From assembly GCA_033085395.1 (NCBI GenBank), contig JANQBS010000067.1:1-64000 (forward strand): DNA of 64,000 nt, written 5' to 3'. The notes under the pieces were generated by a model, which worked only from the letters and a program-made list of their open reading frames with translations, did not search any database and was not told the origin of the DNA. The DNA comes from Xanthoparmelia taractica. Taxonomy: Eukaryota; Ascomycota; Lecanoromycetes; Lecanorales; Parmeliaceae. The position numbers and the translations under genes were made by a program. Positions 31,910-43,699 of the stretch are shown here, one piece after another (positions within the stretch are counted from its first letter, which is position 1; the number at the start of each line of letters is the position of its first letter).

Positions 31910-34314
31910 TCACCGTTTGTAGAGAGGTAGGTTCTCCTTACTGATAGAAAAGTTCTCGTCGTTATCAGTAATGCCGTGGGTATTCGCTGGTGTTGATCCG
32001 TGGTTGTCGATTCGAAGATGTGGGTCGAGGATATTAGGTTCTGGAGCCGATGGTCCAGCAGGCAGAGGTTCGGTGGCGGGAGTTTGCGGTACGCGGGGGT
32101 CGTTGATGTCGAAGACGTCGTCTTCATACAGGACGGGAGCACTGGGTTGGATAACGTGAGGGTTATCCGCGCCAGTAGATGCCCCTTCCGCGCCGTCATC
32201 TTCTGCGTCGGGAGCACTGGTCCGCGCCAGCAACCGTTGCCGTTCGCGTTCGAGCTTGTCGTCTTGAGGGCCGTCGTACGCTGGTGCTGGATGGTCCTGG
32301 CCGTACCTTCGGAGGAAATCTTCTTCGTCATCGGCGATGGGAGCTGAAGGGATTGGGGCCGTTGAAGAGGAGGGCTCCTCGTCTCGTGGTGGTGCGCTGG
32401 GGAGGAGTCGCTCTTCTGCCCTTCGTAGTCTGCCTTTCTCGTCGAGATCATCTTCGATATCAGGAGGCGGTATGTTGGGCGTTGAGTATTGCTCTGGGTC
32501 ACTGGCGTGTGTGCACCGGATGTTGCTTTCTTCGACGTCGCTTTCGCGACGTCCAGGCTCGATTTCTTGGTCTTGGGTAATCTCAACCCCGAGAACGGCA
32601 GATACGTTCGATGGCCTGTTCTCGTCCACAGCTGGGTGGTCTTCTCTCTGCTTCTGGCGCTTCCGCGAACTGTCCTCTGTGCCCACTATCATCTCCGTCC
32701 GAGTGAAGACGACACCTTTCGTTCTTCGGAGCTGATCCGTAACAAGATAATTAAACCCAGGAGTGGCTGCGTAGCTTACACCGTCAGGACACTCGATCCT
32801 AGTCATCTTTGCGTCACCATAGCCATGCTGAAGGCCACTTGTCATGCTCAGATGTGGACGAAGCCAATCCTGACCACCTTTATTTGCGCGCAGATCAACC
32901 ACTACCTCAACGTAGTATCTGAAGCTGACCATTCCGCCGGGTACGCAGGTGATTGTCGGGAACAGGTGGACGGGAGCTTGTATTGATGTACTGATGACAG
33001 CGGCAAGAGATTGGGGATCGACGATGATGGGTGCAAATATTTGGTTGAGATCTTGTCTAAAAGATCTGCTTGAACCGGCCGAGGTCAAAGACAGACCGCC
33101 AAGCCCCGTATACGATTTGGGGTAGTAATCCTCATACTTGGGTTTCTCGCCTCGCCTCTGTGGTCCTAGCGGTATGGCCGGATGGGTTTCAATCCGCCCT
33201 TGACGATACAGGGTAATGATGATACCTTGCATACTCTTAACGACTGTGTTGTGTTTGATCGAGACCTTTACGGGGAATGAGTCGCCAGCCAAGCATCCTC
33301 CTTGTAAGACTTCGATCCTTGCGGATATGGTGTTCCGAATGGGGTTGATGATAGCATCTTCTCCATTTTCGATGACAGTACTTAAAGGTGGGGTCACTGA
33401 ACAGCTCATGTTGCTCGAGGTACTGTCAGTGGTAGCAGCGGAGCTTGTTTCGCTTGGCACTGGGCTTCGTGGGGGGTCGGAGTCAACTTGGCGATTGTTG
33501 CATGGCTCATTATGCTCGCCATTCATTGAGCTCGGCGGTTCCGAGTTCTCCCCTTCTCGTAATCTGTCTACCTCTTTTTTCTTGCCTACTCTCGCTTTCA
33601 CTCTCTTGTACCCCACGTCAATCGAGACCATCTCGGCCTTTGGCTTAGGGATCAGTGAAATATCAACGGCTTCTAGGAAGCCAAGCTTTCGGTGTTGCGA
33701 TAAGGTTGGCGCGATGGTTGTTGGGCGCGTCACTGTCGAGGTGAGTAGGTAAGATATGGTGCCGTGTTCGAACTATTGCGCGTTTTGCAGATTAGACTAC
33801 TTTCGTTGAGAACATGAAGATGGGGCAAGACGTTGTCACTCACATCGATACCAGATGGCAGACCTTTCGACGGGAGAACCATCTCAAAGCGGAACTCATA
33901 TTGGCCTATGACTCGCCCTTCGCCACATAGGACGGTCTCGTCTTCAAACAGTCGTGCGAAGCCATTTCCGAAGTACTCGATGCCCCGCCTACCTCTGCCC
34001 TTCTCCAAGGCCATGAGCGCTTCATCGTAGCTTATGGACTCGCCCGGAAGCTTTGCGCGATTGGCTACTTTGACAAAACCATGTAGGCGTATGACGAGGT
34101 GGGTGATACGTTGGGACTTTGTGACATTCATGTGTACTGCTCCTTTGACGGTATCACCAGAATAGTACTGTCGAAATGGTTCGTCGAGCTGAATGTCTTG
34201 TTCCAGCGCGTTGCGCTGCTTGGAAGCGAATGGGGCGGTACATCTTGCCAGAAGAGACGGATGTTTTGTGGGGTTCTGACTTGTTCCTCTCTTGAAGGTC
34301 TGGGACGCCTTCAT
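31910..34314 (-). CDS. palF: pH-response arrestin PalF/Rim8
   Basis: Arrestin-like adaptor that binds the seven-span ambient-pH sensor PalH/Rim21, is ubiquitinated, and recruits ESCRT components so that the transcription factor PacC/Rim101 is processed at alkaline pH. Two exons (34314-33844 and 33772-31910, 71-nt intron) give 777 aa. The arrestin N domain shows QYYSGDTVKGAVHM, THLVIRLHGFVKV, GRGRRGIEYFGNGFARLFED and VLCGEGR; the intron restores GLPSGIDFEHGTISYLL, as in known PalF. The C domain begins EVLQGGCLAGD and continues IIITLYRQGRIETHP and YEDYYPKSYTGLGGLSL, also PalF-specific. The Ser/Pro/Glu-rich tail is long and unstructured. These signatures separate it from CreD-type arrestins. Cytoplasmic, acting at cortical/endosomal membranes. 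Confidence 0.92.
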
Positions 34315-35252
34315 CCTCGACTCCGCAGTGTCTTAATATCATGCGGCTGCTTATTGGCCTGGTGTTTCCGATCTAACAGTGTCTTAGGCGGCCAGTAACA
34401 CTTCTGCGGACGCAACATGGTCAATTCAATCGTGCTGGCTAAGGATGTAGAACGAGGGGATATCCCAGGAAACAGCAAGAAATGGAGACGAGGCTGGGAC
34501 TGTATCGCGACATGGCTGTGGAACATGACGACGGTAAGGAAAGCCTCGACGGCGACGTAGTCAAGAGCAGGGACGCGCATGCATTATACCTGCTCCTGAA
34601 ATATAGTTTGCAATGGAAGGCACATACATGAATGTGACCTCGTCGTGACAATAAGGTAGGATGCTGGGAGGAAGCCTTAGGAGGCTCAAGTGCCTTTTGC
34701 CGATTGCCAAGAAGCCAAGCACGTAAAGTAAAGTATTCTTAGGTAGGTGGGTAGGTAGGGTCGGTAGGCGGCTGATCTACTAAAAGGCTTGATTTTGCTA
34801 TTTCGAGTTCTTACTGTTGGAGTTTGTTTGTTATCGCATGAGAATATTTGATTGAAGCTGTGTATAGGGAACTGTAGTAACGATCAAGTATATTGATTTT
34901 ATGAGCGATTTATCAATCAATCAATCAGTCAGTTAATGCCCAACTTGATATCCAAATGGAGTATCTGATCCGTAAGAAACTTGGAAAAGAAGCGAGAGCA
35001 CAGAAGCGAGGGGAAAAAATACCCTCTCAATTGGCTTACGTTTGCTTGCTGCTTAGTAAACCTCGTTTATGAACCCATTCATCCCTCTATTGCATGCCAC
35101 AAGCTGCTTTCTTGCGTTTTGTATGGACGGAGAAAAGAGCAAGGGGGTGATCACGACTTGAGTCACTTGATCAGAAGGAAAGGCGGTCTACGCTGTGCTT
35201 TGAAAGGCCTGCTCTTGCTTCCTTTCCATCTACCAATCTAAAACTTCATTTG
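34315..35252. other. Intergenic region upstream of palF
   Basis: About 940 bp with the palF promoter and the DPH2 3' flank. A GTAGG-type short repeat lies at about 34741-34768. Minus-strand frames near 34311-34651 are not convincing as an extra palF exon. Confidence 0.4.
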
Positions 35253-36926
35253 TCATGTTCTTGTTCCCTCTCCATCGTGGGTATAACCTCTTGCAGTACC
35301 GCTTCTGCCTTGCGCTATGGCGCCCTCTGCCTCTTCGTATGCAATTTCCAAGTCACTCCCAAGCCCCTTCCACATCCTCTTCGATTTGAGATATTCGGCC
35401 CCCGGAGAAGCCTCGCCGCCTACAACAGCTAAGTCACCTTTAGCCCGCCTCATAAGAGAATCGTTGGGCAGGCTCTGGCCTGCAGAGGCACTCAGACGGC
35501 ATGTCTGCATCGGCCTTGCATCCGAGACATAGCGCCCAGTCCGCAGATCATAGTCTGGCGGCGCTGACTCCTCTTCATAGTCAAGCTCTCTGTCTACGTC
35601 TCCATCAATCTTACCGTCTGTCTTGTGCCCCTCCCTCAATATGTTGTCATCTCCAGGTCGGGTCGGCTCTCGCAGTATGCTCTGAAAATCACTGCTCCAC
35701 TCCCCGGTCCAGACTCTCTCGCTATCTCCTTTCAATGCCAGCCCCAGCTCAAATGGTGTCAAAATGGGCCTCCAGAAATCTTTGCTGTCAATCAACGAGC
35801 TCTCCCAGCAGCCAATAACAACCCACGCGCCAATCTCACCAAAATTAGCCACCTTTGCTGCGTTCACCTTGCCAACTACAAACGTGTAGCTTTTTTTGCC
35901 AGCGGCTTGTATTAGGGACTTGACGTGCTCAACAATGTGCAAATAATTCTTTACGCTTAAAGTATTGACTAGGATTCCAAGTATAGAGGCAGCGCTAACA
36001 GACGTTAGAAGAGCGTATCTTCTACTCAATGCCCGACTTGTTGATGCCAAGAATGGTTCGTCACAGCGCTCGTCATGTGTCGTAGAGACAGGATAGATAC
36101 GGATACTAGCCAAACGAGAAGCTAGAGTAAGCAAAAGTGCTTCTGGCGGATTAGAAATGTGAAAGAGCTGCCAAGCTCTAAGCTTGCATGGATCAGCCTT
36201 GACCTCGTCTGGAATCGTGCGGTTTGGTAAAGGCGAAGAGGGATCATGCACTACGTCTGTCATATAAATGTTGCTATATCCGCGAGATTGTAGGACCGCG
36301 TTGATCCTTTTTAGGTGATATTGATATGTCACGTCCGCCATAAGAATGATCTTCGCATGACGGTCGACATAGAAGTCTTCGAAATCCTGGATAAGGCTAG
36401 ATTGATATGGAAGCTGCTGAATGGTGAAAATGTGAATGACTGGAATCTTGACAGTAGGTGATAAACAAGCCCGGCCATAGTGTACGACAGCATCAGCACT
36501 TATGTGCTCAGCCGCGACCTCGTCGACACAGCAAGCTCCGTAGGAAGTATCAGCAAGTATGTACAGTCTCACCGCATGTTGCTTCTCGGAAGTCATGTGC
36601 AGCTCCTCCAAACCGTTGGTTAGCCGGTTTGAGTCGTATAGCTGAGGTCTTTGCTGATGTGAAGATGACGTATTGGAATTCAGGCCTCTGCTTAATGCCT
36701 CAAAGACTCTTGGTGCATCCGGCAGCATGATGTCCGGAAACTGTAAAGCAACTCGAGTAAATCTTTCTCTTTCAATCTCAGCAATAGTGCGGTCTATTTC
36801 ATATGTAATGTAAAGCTGCTCTTCCGAGAGCCTTGAGCTTGATGTTTTGGTGGACACGGTAGACTGCTCCTCAAAAAGATGAGTGACAGGAGTCGATAGA
36901 ACTGGCGGCGCCTCGGAGAGTATCAT
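35253..36926 (-). CDS. DPH2: Diphthamide biosynthesis protein Dph2
   Basis: Partner of Dph1 in the radical-SAM-like [4Fe-4S] enzyme that transfers the 3-amino-3-carboxypropyl group to the histidine of elongation factor 2, the first step of diphthamide synthesis. A single uninterrupted frame of 557 aa from ATG 36926. The conserved region VALQFPDIMLPDAP (about 58-71) opens domain 1. Fe-S/structural cysteines lie in DTSYGACCVDEVAAEH (132-133) and YGRACLSP (154). Domain 3 carries KNYLHIVEHV, YTFVVGKVNAAKVANF and VIGCWESSLIDSKDFWRPI, typical of Dph2. The C-terminal 150 residues, including YDLRTGRYVS, follow the family. Cytosolic. It shares a 370-bp divergent promoter with the next gene. Confidence 0.94.
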   Translation of the reverse strand: MILSEAPPVLSTPVTHLFEEQSTVSTKTSSSRLSEEQLYITYEIDRTIAEIERERFTRVALQFPDIMLPDAPRVFEALSRGLNSNTSSSHQQRPQLYDSNRLTNGLEELHMTSEKQHAVRLYILADTSYGACCVDEVAAEHISADAVVHYGRACLSPTVKIPVIHIFTIQQLPYQSSLIQDFEDFYVDRHAKIILMADVTYQYHLKRINAVLQSRGYSNIYMTDVVHDPSSPLPNRTIPDEVKADPCKLRAWQLFHISNPPEALLLTLASRLASIRIYPVSTTHDERCDEPFLASTSRALSRRYALLTSVSAASILGILVNTLSVKNYLHIVEHVKSLIQAAGKKSYTFVVGKVNAAKVANFGEIGAWVVIGCWESSLIDSKDFWRPILTPFELGLALKGDSERVWTGEWSSDFQSILREPTRPGDDNILREGHKTDGKIDGDVDRELDYEEESAPPDYDLRTGRYVSDARPMQTCRLSASAGQSLPNDSLMRRAKGDLAVVGGEASPGAEYLKSKRMWKGLGSDLEIAYEEAEGAIAQGRSGTARGYTHDGEGTRT

Positions 36927-37296
36927 GCCGAAAACGAACGGTGCTCAAACGTATATATGCTAGCTGTCCAAAGATGTCGATTGATTGTCTCTTCAGTCCA
37001 AGCAAACACTGAAGTAGTACCAAGGGGAAAGATGAAGTAAAGTAAGGTAATCTGACCTTGAGTCTAAAAAAGGTCAAGAACTTTAGGGTTGAAATGAGAT
37101 TGATAGCGGAAGATCTACCGGCGCAGGGGAAGCTCGCCTTAGTCCTTAGTCCGAACAAGCCGATATGGAAATTTCATAGCTTAACGTATCATGATAAGTA
37201 CTTCACATCAAACCTCATCTTCTTTCGACAACACTCCAGTCAAATCACCCAAGAGTTGAAGTCATTCACCGATTCATCTCATTTCTAGATGGACAT
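36927..37296. promoter_or_regulatory. Divergent promoter of DPH2 and F-box/Cys-rich gene
   Basis: 370 bp between start codons. An out-of-frame ATG at 37289 precedes the chosen start at 37297 by 8 bp and may modulate its translation. No other element recognised. Confidence 0.4.
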
Positions 37297-39831
37297 ATGG
37301 CCGATGATGCCTCTCCGCGCTCCCGAGCTTCTCGGGACAGATGCTCTTCCAGCACCTCACGCCCACGCCAACGCATCTCCTTGTCCAAATTCGAACAGAT
37401 TCTTTCTACACACCCACCAGTCTTTGAGTCCCTCCTCCTTCAGCTACCAACGTCGTCAATTCTAGACTTATACCATACATCCAGCTACCTCCGCTCATTT
37501 CTGCAAGGCTATCCAACAGCATGGAATTATCTCTCTTTCCGGTCTTTCAGCCCTGGAAGACTTACATCCAGGCAGGCATCCCCCGCAAGTGACAGCTCTG
37601 GCGAGATTTCGGCCGTTCAGTCGAAGCCATACGCTCTAGACCAGTTACTCATGACCGTTGTCCTTCCGTTTGGCACCCGACTCATATCCTTAGACCTCGA
37701 CAATACTGCAGTTGCAGGGAACACCTTGACATCAGTTGTTCTGCATAGCCGGCGAGAGACATTAAAACACCTGTCCGTCCGTGGTTGCAAACAGGTGTCT
37801 CTGAAGTACAACATCATGCCATTCCTCACTCTTTTCAGCCTCCAAAAGTCAGCTAGTGAATACCACAAGTCAGGGTCGGTACCGGGACTTGCATTACGAA
37901 GTCTCTATACTTTCCGCTGCAGGCACCACAGGCGTCGACCCTATACCCCAGCCTCGTACCTCCGAAAAGACTCCGATTCAGTTCACACACACGAACTTAT
38001 CAAGATATGTCACCAACTGGGGATTTGGACGGATACGGCTTGGTGTCCTACACCCGGTGGAAGATGTCTGAAACGAAAGGACTACTCAGTAGGTAGAGGG
38101 ACTCCAGATGCCCGGACAGAGGTATGGGTGGTCTACGATCGGTTATGGCGCTCAGGGAATCGACTTGGGCCAGCTGTACAATCAGAAGCCGTCAGGTCAA
38201 GGAATACTAAAGGGCAATTGTGGGAAGAGGCAGAGTCCGGCTACAACGGCGAGCCACTGGGCTGCGAACTGCAACCAGGCTATGGCGAGGGCAAGTCCCA
38301 AACCACTCATCTTCGTCAGAGTCATCGAAAGTTCGTCGAAAATATTATATGTCAGGACTGTAAAGCTCAGATCCTTGAGAGATGCGAGCATTGCAGTATA
38401 AGAATGCACTGCATGGGATGCAGAAAGACTCTGTGTGAGAATTGCGCTTTCTCGCGCCCGTTACCGTCAGCAAACCCTCCGAGAAGTACAAGATCGGGGA
38501 TAGACACTGGGGATGCTACACTCAAGGAGCCCTACTGGTGGGCTCCTGGTCAGATGCGAAATCCGAACCTCATGATGCAAGAAGTCGTACCCAGCACAAG
38601 TGCTGCCAATAGCAACACACCCAATAGTACTGTAACTCCAGCCCTGAAGATGCAGTGGTGTTGCTTAAAACCAATGTTTTCGCACGGTGGTAGCATAACT
38701 TTCATGGGACCTGGGATGACTGGTTTGGCCATCAATCATGTCCATACGGCTCCACTTCCACCAGGAGAAGGCTACGAAGATGTGGAATTGAGCCGCCTCC
38801 TTCAATCCGACGCAAAATCAGGATCAGTTACTGAGTGTCCTGTTCTTCGGGGATGTTCGCCAAGGTTGAAGCACTACCAAGTGCTACATTGGCTTCTGTA
38901 CGGAATGGCAAGCGAAGACCAAAATCCATGTCCTCGCAGTCTTTGTCATGATTGTTGGCAGACACCAGGATGGAGTGCGGCCTGTCAAAGTTGTAAGGAA
39001 CCTTTTTGTTTCGCGCACGACTTACGCGGCTTGAGCATGCGTATATGTGGCTACAAGGATCTAGGCACTGAGAAAGCTTTCCTGGAAGAGAATTCCCACT
39101 TCAGAAAAGTACTAGAAGCTTCAGAGAAATCCACCGTTGCACTGAATACTGCGCGGGAGAGAACTAAATGCACCATTCGCGAATACCTGGGTGTTCTCTC
39201 GAAGTTGCCAGAGTTATCACAGAGCTTCAAAGATAAATATGCTCATTTGCTGAGTTTGCCCCCAGACGTCGAATCCAACACCTTAGTATTAAAACCCGAA
39301 ATATTACTCAGTGAAGCAGCAAGTGAACTCAAGGAAACGTCTTATGAGGGCGAACTTTTGAAAATGCTCGATTTGATAATGTCCACCCCCATTTCCAACT
39401 CAGGCGAGGAGGGTACGGAACCCCAACCCAACGACTCTTGGCTGGGCTGTGGCTCGTTCCTCTGTCCAAAATATCGCTCCGTGGGCGACCATCGCCCTCG
39501 CTGTACAGCCACTGCCCAACAATGTACATTGTGTGAAGTCCACGTGTGCCCAGACTGCCTTGCGCAAAGTTCGCGGTGCAACTGCGCATATTGCAGGGAT
39601 CACTATAGCTGCCCGAACTGCGTCAAGACGCTGGGACGATTGTGCAAGAAGGCTGAGGAGGAAGAGCAAGTAAGGCGCAGAATTAGGATACAGGAAGAGC
39701 AGGAGGTGGATCGGGAGCGTCAACTGAAAGAGGCCGATGATATGGTGGAGCTGGCCCGGGAGTTTCTAGCGCCAGATAGCTTGCAGTCGATGCTGACGAT
39801 AAGCGAACCGGAGATAGCCACAATGTATTAA
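37297..39831 (+). CDS. F-box/LRR-like protein with cysteine-rich zinc-binding C-terminus
   Basis: Single-exon frame of 844 aa. An F-box-like segment lies at about residues 33-75 (LSKFEQILSTHPPVFESLL, LPTSSILDLYHTSSYLRSFL), followed by leucine-rich repeat-like strands (LISLDLDNTAVAG, LKHLSVRGCKQVSL). Several cysteine clusters follow. One is CQDCKAQILERCEHC with CMGCRKTLCENC (about 353-390). Another is CHDCWQTP .. CQSCKEPFCFAHD. The last, near the C-terminus, is CTLCEVHVCPDC with CNCAYCRDHYSCPNC. The spacing suggests cross-brace zinc modules like RING or B-box, but I cannot assign a named family. A coiled, Glu/Arg-rich tail closes the protein. A single protein combining substrate-receptor and RING-like parts would fit ubiquitin ligation; related fungal proteins are sometimes labelled ubiquitin-fusion-degradation proteins. 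Function is inferred. Confidence 0.85.
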   Translation: MADDASPRSRASRDRCSSSTSRPRQRISLSKFEQILSTHPPVFESLLLQLPTSSILDLYHTSSYLRSFLQGYPTAWNYLSFRSFSPGRLTSRQASPASDSSGEISAVQSKPYALDQLLMTVVLPFGTRLISLDLDNTAVAGNTLTSVVLHSRRETLKHLSVRGCKQVSLKYNIMPFLTLFSLQKSASEYHKSGSVPGLALRSLYTFRCRHHRRRPYTPASYLRKDSDSVHTHELIKICHQLGIWTDTAWCPTPGGRCLKRKDYSVGRGTPDARTEVWVVYDRLWRSGNRLGPAVQSEAVRSRNTKGQLWEEAESGYNGEPLGCELQPGYGEGKSQTTHLRQSHRKFVENIICQDCKAQILERCEHCSIRMHCMGCRKTLCENCAFSRPLPSANPPRSTRSGIDTGDATLKEPYWWAPGQMRNPNLMMQEVVPSTSAANSNTPNSTVTPALKMQWCCLKPMFSHGGSITFMGPGMTGLAINHVHTAPLPPGEGYEDVELSRLLQSDAKSGSVTECPVLRGCSPRLKHYQVLHWLLYGMASEDQNPCPRSLCHDCWQTPGWSAACQSCKEPFCFAHDLRGLSMRICGYKDLGTEKAFLEENSHFRKVLEASEKSTVALNTARERTKCTIREYLGVLSKLPELSQSFKDKYAHLLSLPPDVESNTLVLKPEILLSEAASELKETSYEGELLKMLDLIMSTPISNSGEEGTEPQPNDSWLGCGSFLCPKYRSVGDHRPRCTATAQQCTLCEVHVCPDCLAQSSRCNCAYCRDHYSCPNCVKTLGRLCKKAEEEEQVRRRIRIQEEQEVDRERQLKEADDMVELAREFLAPDSLQSMLTISEPEIATMY

Positions 39832-40541
39832 GTGGACCTGGCAAGGCAGAGACATGGAGAAGCTAGCGGTTGAGCATGACGGCGACAAAGTCCAGTCCAG
39901 GTCATAAAGCCACAGAATTGGTTCGGAAAGGGGAAGTTGATTTAGCAAGGTGTTTAGGTGTGAGCATTGCTGCATCGTGCTCACGAAAAGCTAGCACTGA
40001 GCGGGATTTTGCAATTTTGAAGGGTGCACTTACTATGAGTCCACTCGTATAATCAAGACATCTTGATATCTGTCAGGTTAACAGAGATCAGAGTTAATTG
40101 TATCGCAGTATCAAGGCACGATAGCTATGAAGTGTGACTAGCATAATCTACATCGAATGCCTTTTAAAAGATGAATCCTACTGACGTCCGTCGAAAGCTC
40201 TTCTTTGGCCTGGCCGGTTGCTCTAAAGTCGATACTTCGTAGTTACCCGAGGTACTTCTACCTTAAGGACTTTAGACTAGCGCCGGGGTTAAGGTAGACC
40301 CGCTACCTTTAGCCCGCCGAGCCCACTCAAATTGTAAACAAACCTCGAACATGATAAATATTGCTCGTACTTGATATTCCACATTACGTTCACCGCAGTA
40401 TGATTTCCACAGTGAAACTGCTCAAGTTATAGATGCACTGACTGTATCTGCTCGCTCTCAACGCTCGCCTTTCTCATTTAAGCTCAGGAACACCGACCGC
40501 GTCGAATAAGTGCCCAATCGCAGCAAGAATAAACAACAGCC
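39832..40541. other. Intergenic region
   Basis: 710 bp including the promoter of the spindle-pole gene. The segment 40251-40310 has TACCTTAAGGA and TTAAGGTAG motifs like the palindromes at 226 and 47265. No gene seen. Confidence 0.4.
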
Positions 40542-43500
40542 ATGACAGGATCCACAACCTCCAAACAGCACGCCCAATTGATACGCGAAATGTCCAAAGA
40601 TATGAACAGGACGCGCGACTCATCACGATCTTCTCGGCACTCGCTGGATCTCACAAGTCCTCAACCCACCGTCTCCGACTTCGATCCAGACAACGAAGCC
40701 ATCATGTCAACTCGTCAACTCGACAACAACGCGCAGCAGCTCCCTGTACTACGCGCAAGTGCACAAAAGTACAGTCGCTTCGCACGACCTGAACCAGACT
40801 ACGCCATCAACACCTCGGCAATCGGTCGAGCGTTCCCTGATTTCTCCCAAGGCGGCACCTCCTCGGATGATGATAGTCTGTCAATCGAGATTGGACGAGG
40901 TCTCAAGAAACGGAGGAACAGCAAAGCGGGACGCTTGAACGAATACTCTTCCAACGCGCAATTGAGCCTCGATGGAGACAGCATGGATTTCTCTGCGCCC
41001 ATGATTGGCAATTATGAGGTCATAGGTACCCCGCCGCTCACGCATCGACAGTCGTCTAGGAAAACCGACGAAGCTCCTCATAACTCTTCAAGATGCGACG
41101 CGCAGGTCCGTAGGCCATCTGGCTTACAAAAAGAGATTACAGGACCATCACCCCCACCGTCTAAAACAAGGGATTACGGGTCTGGCGAGAGTAGGAAAGG
41201 AAGTGAGGAGAACCGTCGCACACTGTCTTCAATGCACGCTCGTGTCAGAGACGAGAACGAGCGATCTAGACTCGGCGAGGAGAGGCCACCAATACTCGAT
41301 TTGACAGCTAGAAACACCCGATTTGGTAATATGAAGGGCCAGCACACTGCCTCAAATCTTGCCATGCCAACAAAGTTCACTTCAAAGCAAGACCTGCTAA
41401 AGTCTCTTGCCCCAAAGAACAGACAGAACCCACAGGCTGTTCCAACGCCTCAAGGGACACAGCAATCGTTCATGTTGCCTGACTTACCCAACATATCTGA
41501 ATTGGTCTCGGGTATTTACGAAGACGGCACTCCAGTGTTTTCTCGACACGGAAAATCACGTGTTTCTCGTTTTGCTTCAGCTTCTGGTCAAGCTGGCCAA
41601 TTTCAAAACTACGCTGGCGTCAAGGAGATACCGGTGCCGGCTGATGAACAGGCCATCTTCTTGTCGCTGAAACTTCTTCAGGACAAAGTCGCGACCTTGG
41701 AGAAGACTAATGCTGAAGCTGAGAATGCCATACGAGATCTGCAACAGAAGAACAGGGTGTTGGAGAGCGAAAAGGTCGACAGGAGGAGAGCTCCGAGAAG
41801 TGACAGTGCCTTAGGTATGACAGATAGCGATGGTGGAAACGAGGTTCGTGGTAGTCAGCGTAAGCTGTTGATTGAGAAGAACCGTAAGCGGGAATCTGTT
41901 AGAGTACATTAAATGGTGGCTGACAATCTTTAGGTTTGGAATCGTCTTTCCGTGCACTTCAAGGCCAGTTGGACAACTCGAATCGGAGAGTCTCCACGAC
42001 CGAGACCATTCTGAAAAGCATAACGCAAGAGCGTGACTCAGCCATATCTCAACTAGGTGTCGCGTACTTCACGATTGAGCAGCTCAAGGTTGAGAATGAA
42101 GGTCTTAAAGACGAAAATAACAAGCTGAAAACTCGCCTTGGCCAGCTGAGTAACGATCTTGAAAACGAAACTCAACAATTGAATAACAAGGAGGACGCTC
42201 AACGACGAAAGCTCGATCGAAGGACAGACACAGTGCGGAGCTTGATAGAGGAAAACAAAGTGCAACCTTCTGAGCTGCAGGATAAAACCGCTTCCAAAGC
42301 TGGTAACATTGAAGGTATCGAGCCGACTTCAGAATCTCCTACCCATAAAAACCCAGACACTATGTTCGACCTTCGATCAAGTCGCAAAGACATAAACGGG
42401 CCTTCCAATGGCGGGGAGCGGACTGCTCAGATTGATGACTCCCCAGACAGTGAGGACTCTGTGTATGAGGCACCTACAGGGAAAGGAAAAGCAAAACGTA
42501 GTGACCGGTCACCTCGCGGCGCAGAGAACGCCCAAGCTGTGGAAACATCGCAAAACTTGACGTACTTGAGCTTCCTTGAGGTGAATATTCATTTCATGCT
42601 TTGGTAACACCTGCTGACATGTGAATCACAGAGCGACGAAATTCTGAAGCTGAGAAAGACTTTAGAGCAAGAGCGTATCCAGCGCAAGCAACGCCGAAAT
42701 AGAAACCACCAACCGGATAACGAGAATGAAGCTATCACGCAGACAGCGGAAGCACATACGAAGCAGTCGCAACAGGTCTTTCCCCGTAAATCGGCAATGA
42801 AAGACCTGACATCCAGATCGGCGAATCATAACGATGCCACCGAAGCTTCACTTCTTCCTGACGGGCACCCCGAGCACAAGCGTCGGCACTCCGAGACTTC
42901 GATGTTGAGTACACGCAGTCGACGCCGTGGCTTGAATGCTGAGAATATGACTTCCGCTTTCATTGTACCCGATATCACTATCCGTAATCCTGGGGTCGGC
43001 TCTCAGCCTGTACCAGAACTGACAAAGGAAGCTCAAGAAGTTCTTCATGGGCTTGCGAAGCACGACGGCCCAAATTGCACAGTCTGCAAACGTACGACCA
43101 GCGATGAACATCATGAGCATAGTGCGGCGGCCAGAGAGGCAATCAAGATTCCAAAGCCTGTTCCTGTCTCGGATCGCGTGCCAAAGTCTAGCCCATATGA
43201 AGAAGAACCTACTATCCGCCCAGCTCAAGCGCCAGGTCTCGCTCTCGCAATTGTTATAAAGGGCCTTGATGACGAGCTTGCCCACCTAAAGATTGAGCTT
43301 ACTCGATATCAAGCTCTTTACAATGGCCATGACCCGGCGCTCAGCAAGCGTAAGCGCAAGTTGGTGTATCATAAGATTGAGACCCTGCTTGGAGCCATTG
43401 AAGTGAAGGCAGATCAGCTCTATGCACTATATGATGTCCTCGAGGGCCAAAAGCAAGATGGTCATGAGATCAGTGAAGAAGAGATTGAGATCACGCTAGA

Positions 43501-43699
43501 ATCAGTCGGCATCAACACTGCTGGCCTGCATCTCAGAGGAGGTGGTTCAGACGAGGAGCAGCAGCATGACAAGGAGAAGTCATCTGTACGCCAGCCGTGG
43601 GATCTGGATAGCGATGGCGAAAGCGCTGACGGTTTACCATGGGAGGGCATCGAAACGACTGTGGAGACCGCGAAGAGCGGAATTGCTGGTCAAAAGTGA
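40542..43699 (+). CDS. Cep57/Ppc89-like spindle pole body protein
   Basis: Exons 40542-41883, 41934-42580 and 42632-43699 (introns 50 and 51 nt) give 1018 aa. The N-terminal third is disordered and Ser/Arg rich. A conserved block, SFMLPDLPNISELVSGIYED (about 310-329), is followed by coiled coils (about 370-420 and 448-560) split by intron 1, which restores EKNRLESSFRALQ. The C-terminal part has TKEAQEVLHGLAKHDGPNC and CKR, a possible metal site, and then LAHLKIELTRYQALYNGHDP with KLVYHKIETLLGAIEVKADQ. That region resembles the centrosome/microtubule-binding domain of Cep57 found in the fungal spindle-pole scaffold Ppc89. The role would be structural, at the spindle pole body, anchoring septation-network and microtubule components. 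The family call is from memory of the motifs and is moderately sure. Confidence 0.78.
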
